Shown one piece after another: positions 62,988-64,000 of a stretch of 64,000 nt of DNA; within the stretch, counting starts at the first letter, position 1, and each line of letters begins with the position of its first letter. The stretch is from assembly GCA_965207565.1 (NCBI GenBank), contig CBDBMQ010000015.1, forward strand, positions 1 to 64,000, written 5' to 3'. Origin of the DNA: Bin80 sp965207565 (GTDB taxonomy: Bacteria > Bacteroidota > Rhodothermia > Rhodothermales > Bin80). The position numbers and the translations under genes were made by a program. The notes beneath the pieces were generated by a model that was not told the DNA's origin, searched no databases, and was given only the letters and a program-made list of their open reading frames with translations.

Positions 62988-63794
62988 ATGGAAGGCGTTA
63001 GGCGGGTTACGACCCAAACGTTCCGCCAGATGAAGGGTGCCGGCATACCGATTGCGATGCTTACGGCATACGACTATACCATGGCGCGCATATTGGACCG
63101 CGCAGGTGTGGATGCTCTCCTCGTAGGGGATTCGGCATCGAATGTCGTGGCTGGGCATGAAACGACACTTCCCATCACACTGGAGCACATGATTTATCAT
63201 GCCCAGTGTGTCGTTCGAGCCGTAAAGCGAGCCCTCGTCATTGTGGATCTGCCATTTGGTGCCTATCAGGGGAACAGCAAAGAAGCATTAATTTCCTCAA
63301 TTCGTGTGATGAAGGAAGCTGGAGCACATGCAGTAAAGATCGAGGGGGGAACGGCCGTTGTACCTGCGATAGAGCGGATCCTTCAGGCAGGGATCCCCGT
63401 CATGGGGCATCTAGGATTGACTCCCCAGAGCATTTACCGGTTTGGAACTTATAAGGTGCGTGCCAGAGAGCCAGAGGAGGCCGACCAACTCCGGCAGGAT
63501 GCGCTTGCGCTCGAGAAAGCAGGTTGCTTTGCCATTGTGTTAGAGAAAATTCCTGCTAAACTGGCTGGGGATATCTCGGCGTCATTGAGCATTCCAACGA
63601 TTGGGATTGGAGCAGGAAATGCATGTGATGGCCAAGTACTGGTGATCCACGATGCACTGGGGTTAAATAATGATTTTCATCCACGTTTTGTTCGCCGCTA
63701 CGCGAATCTAATGGATTCGATTTCAGAATCTGTTAAGAATTATGTGGAGGATGTGCGGAGTCATTCTTTTCCATCATCCGAGGAGAGTTATTAG
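62988..63794 (+). CDS. panB: 3-methyl-2-oxobutanoate hydroxymethyltransferase
   Basis: A 268-residue enzyme of pantothenate synthesis, adding a hydroxymethyl group from methylene-tetrahydrofolate to ketoisovalerate. Landmarks are LTAYDYTMARILDRAGVDALLVGDSASNV with the metal-binding aspartates, HLGLTPQSIYRFGTYKVRARE, VLEKIPAKLAGDIS with the catalytic glutamate and IPTIGIGAGNACDGQVLVIHDALGL. Length is normal. It begins 44 bases after the second skp gene, and surE begins four bases after it. The ATG at 62988 starts MEGVRRVTTQTF. Confidence 0.96.
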   Translation: MEGVRRVTTQTFRQMKGAGIPIAMLTAYDYTMARILDRAGVDALLVGDSASNVVAGHETTLPITLEHMIYHAQCVVRAVKRALVIVDLPFGAYQGNSKEALISSIRVMKEAGAHAVKIEGGTAVVPAIERILQAGIPVMGHLGLTPQSIYRFGTYKVRAREPEEADQLRQDALALEKAGCFAIVLEKIPAKLAGDISASLSIPTIGIGAGNACDGQVLVIHDALGLNNDFHPRFVRRYANLMDSISESVKNYVEDVRSHSFPSSEESY

Positions 63795-63797
63795 TTT

Positions 63798-64000
63798 ATG
63801 AGTCATCTCAAGTCATCAACGAACATGATTAGCTCTCGTCGTCGCCCACTGATTTTGGTTACAAATGACGATGGGATTCAGTCTCCTGGAATTCGTGCCT
63901 TAACAAAAGCGATGGATGAGGTGGGGGATGTGATGGTTGTGGCTCCCCTTGATGATCAAACTGCGGTGGGTCATTCGATCACACTGGACCATCCTATTCG
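63798..64000 (+). CDS. surE: 5'-nucleotidase SurE (3' end outside window)
   Basis: The ATG at 63798 opens 67 codons that match the N-terminus of SurE survival protein, a metal-dependent nucleotidase for UMP/AMP-type substrates. The metal-binding motif LVTNDDGIQSPGIRAL is followed by VVAPLDDQTAVGHSITLDHPIR with the conserved serine region. The first 14 residues (MSHLKSSTNMISSR) precede the usual start of the family, so ATG at 63828 (MISSRRR) is an alternative. It lies four bases after the panB stop and runs off the window. Confidence 0.92.
   Translation, partial: MSHLKSSTNMISSRRRPLILVTNDDGIQSPGIRALTKAMDEVGDVMVVAPLDDQTAVGHSITLDHPI

Noticed and set aside
1..64000. CRISPR arrays, tRNA or rRNA genes
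   Set aside because: Reading both strands I found no regularly spaced repeats beyond the palindrome cluster and no cloverleaf or rRNA-like sequence.

Overview
This is a 64 kb piece of a bacterial chromosome from a Gram-negative member of the Bacteroidota/Rhodothermota side of the tree. The evidence is two TonB-dependent receptors (one with a carboxypeptidase-like N-terminal domain next to a DUF4249 lipoprotein), an outer-membrane biogenesis cluster (rseP-bamA-skp-skp), a DUF4175-type giant membrane protein, a type 2 orotidine decarboxylase and weak Shine-Dalgarno signals. The exact genus cannot be read from the sequence. Left part (1-7.6 kb): the end of an mmsA-like semialdehyde dehydrogenase, a large secreted Asp-box propeller protein and a class I aldolase on the plus strand, then a GMC oxidoreductase translationally coupled to a small secreted SnoaL-like protein on the minus strand. 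Accessory island (7.9-22 kb, coding mostly on the minus strand): a type III-like restriction-modification locus. Its helicase/nuclease subunit (Res) is intact. Its methyltransferase subunit (Mod) carries three frameshifts and is split by an IS110-family element inserted at a C-run. Downstream lie an intact protein joining a GHKL (Hsp90-like) ATPase to a PD-(D/E)XK nuclease, and the wreck of a second methyltransferase. Upstream, an ISL3-family element with a perfect 8-bp target duplication splits a Clp-fold serine proteinase gene. Catabolic operon (31.7-22.2 kb, minus strand): eight tightly packed genes encode a Gfo/Idh/MocA dehydrogenase, a CoA-transferase, an enoyl-CoA hydratase-like protein, a GMC dehydrogenase (one frameshift), an aldehyde dehydrogenase, and a sugar-type ABC importer (lipoprotein plus two permeases, no ATPase). 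Together they look like uptake and oxidation of an unknown polar substrate to a CoA-activated acid. From 31.7 to 33.25 kb there is no convincing gene, but there is an array of five GC-rich hairpins. Between 33.2 and 39.8 kb five consecutive genes are frameshifted: etfB, etfA, a chromate transporter, a DCC-family protein and a DUF4175 protein. At least nine indels fall in about 6.5 kb, several of them in runs of A or T. No such lesion is visible in the housekeeping genes from 39.9 kb to the end, so gene decay is the better explanation, although local sequencing error is not excluded. The right part (39.9-64 kb) is core genome. It has glgC with a lipoprotein gene, a TonB receptor, a Sel1-repeat protein, a monooxygenase-like protein with pyrF, and a GCS2-type carboxylate-amine ligase. 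A seven-gene minus-strand run follows: TPR protein, secreted protein, thioesterase, RmlD-like reductase, serS, TonB receptor, DUF4249. Divergently from it run dxr, rseP, bamA, two skp/ompH genes, panB and the start of surE.
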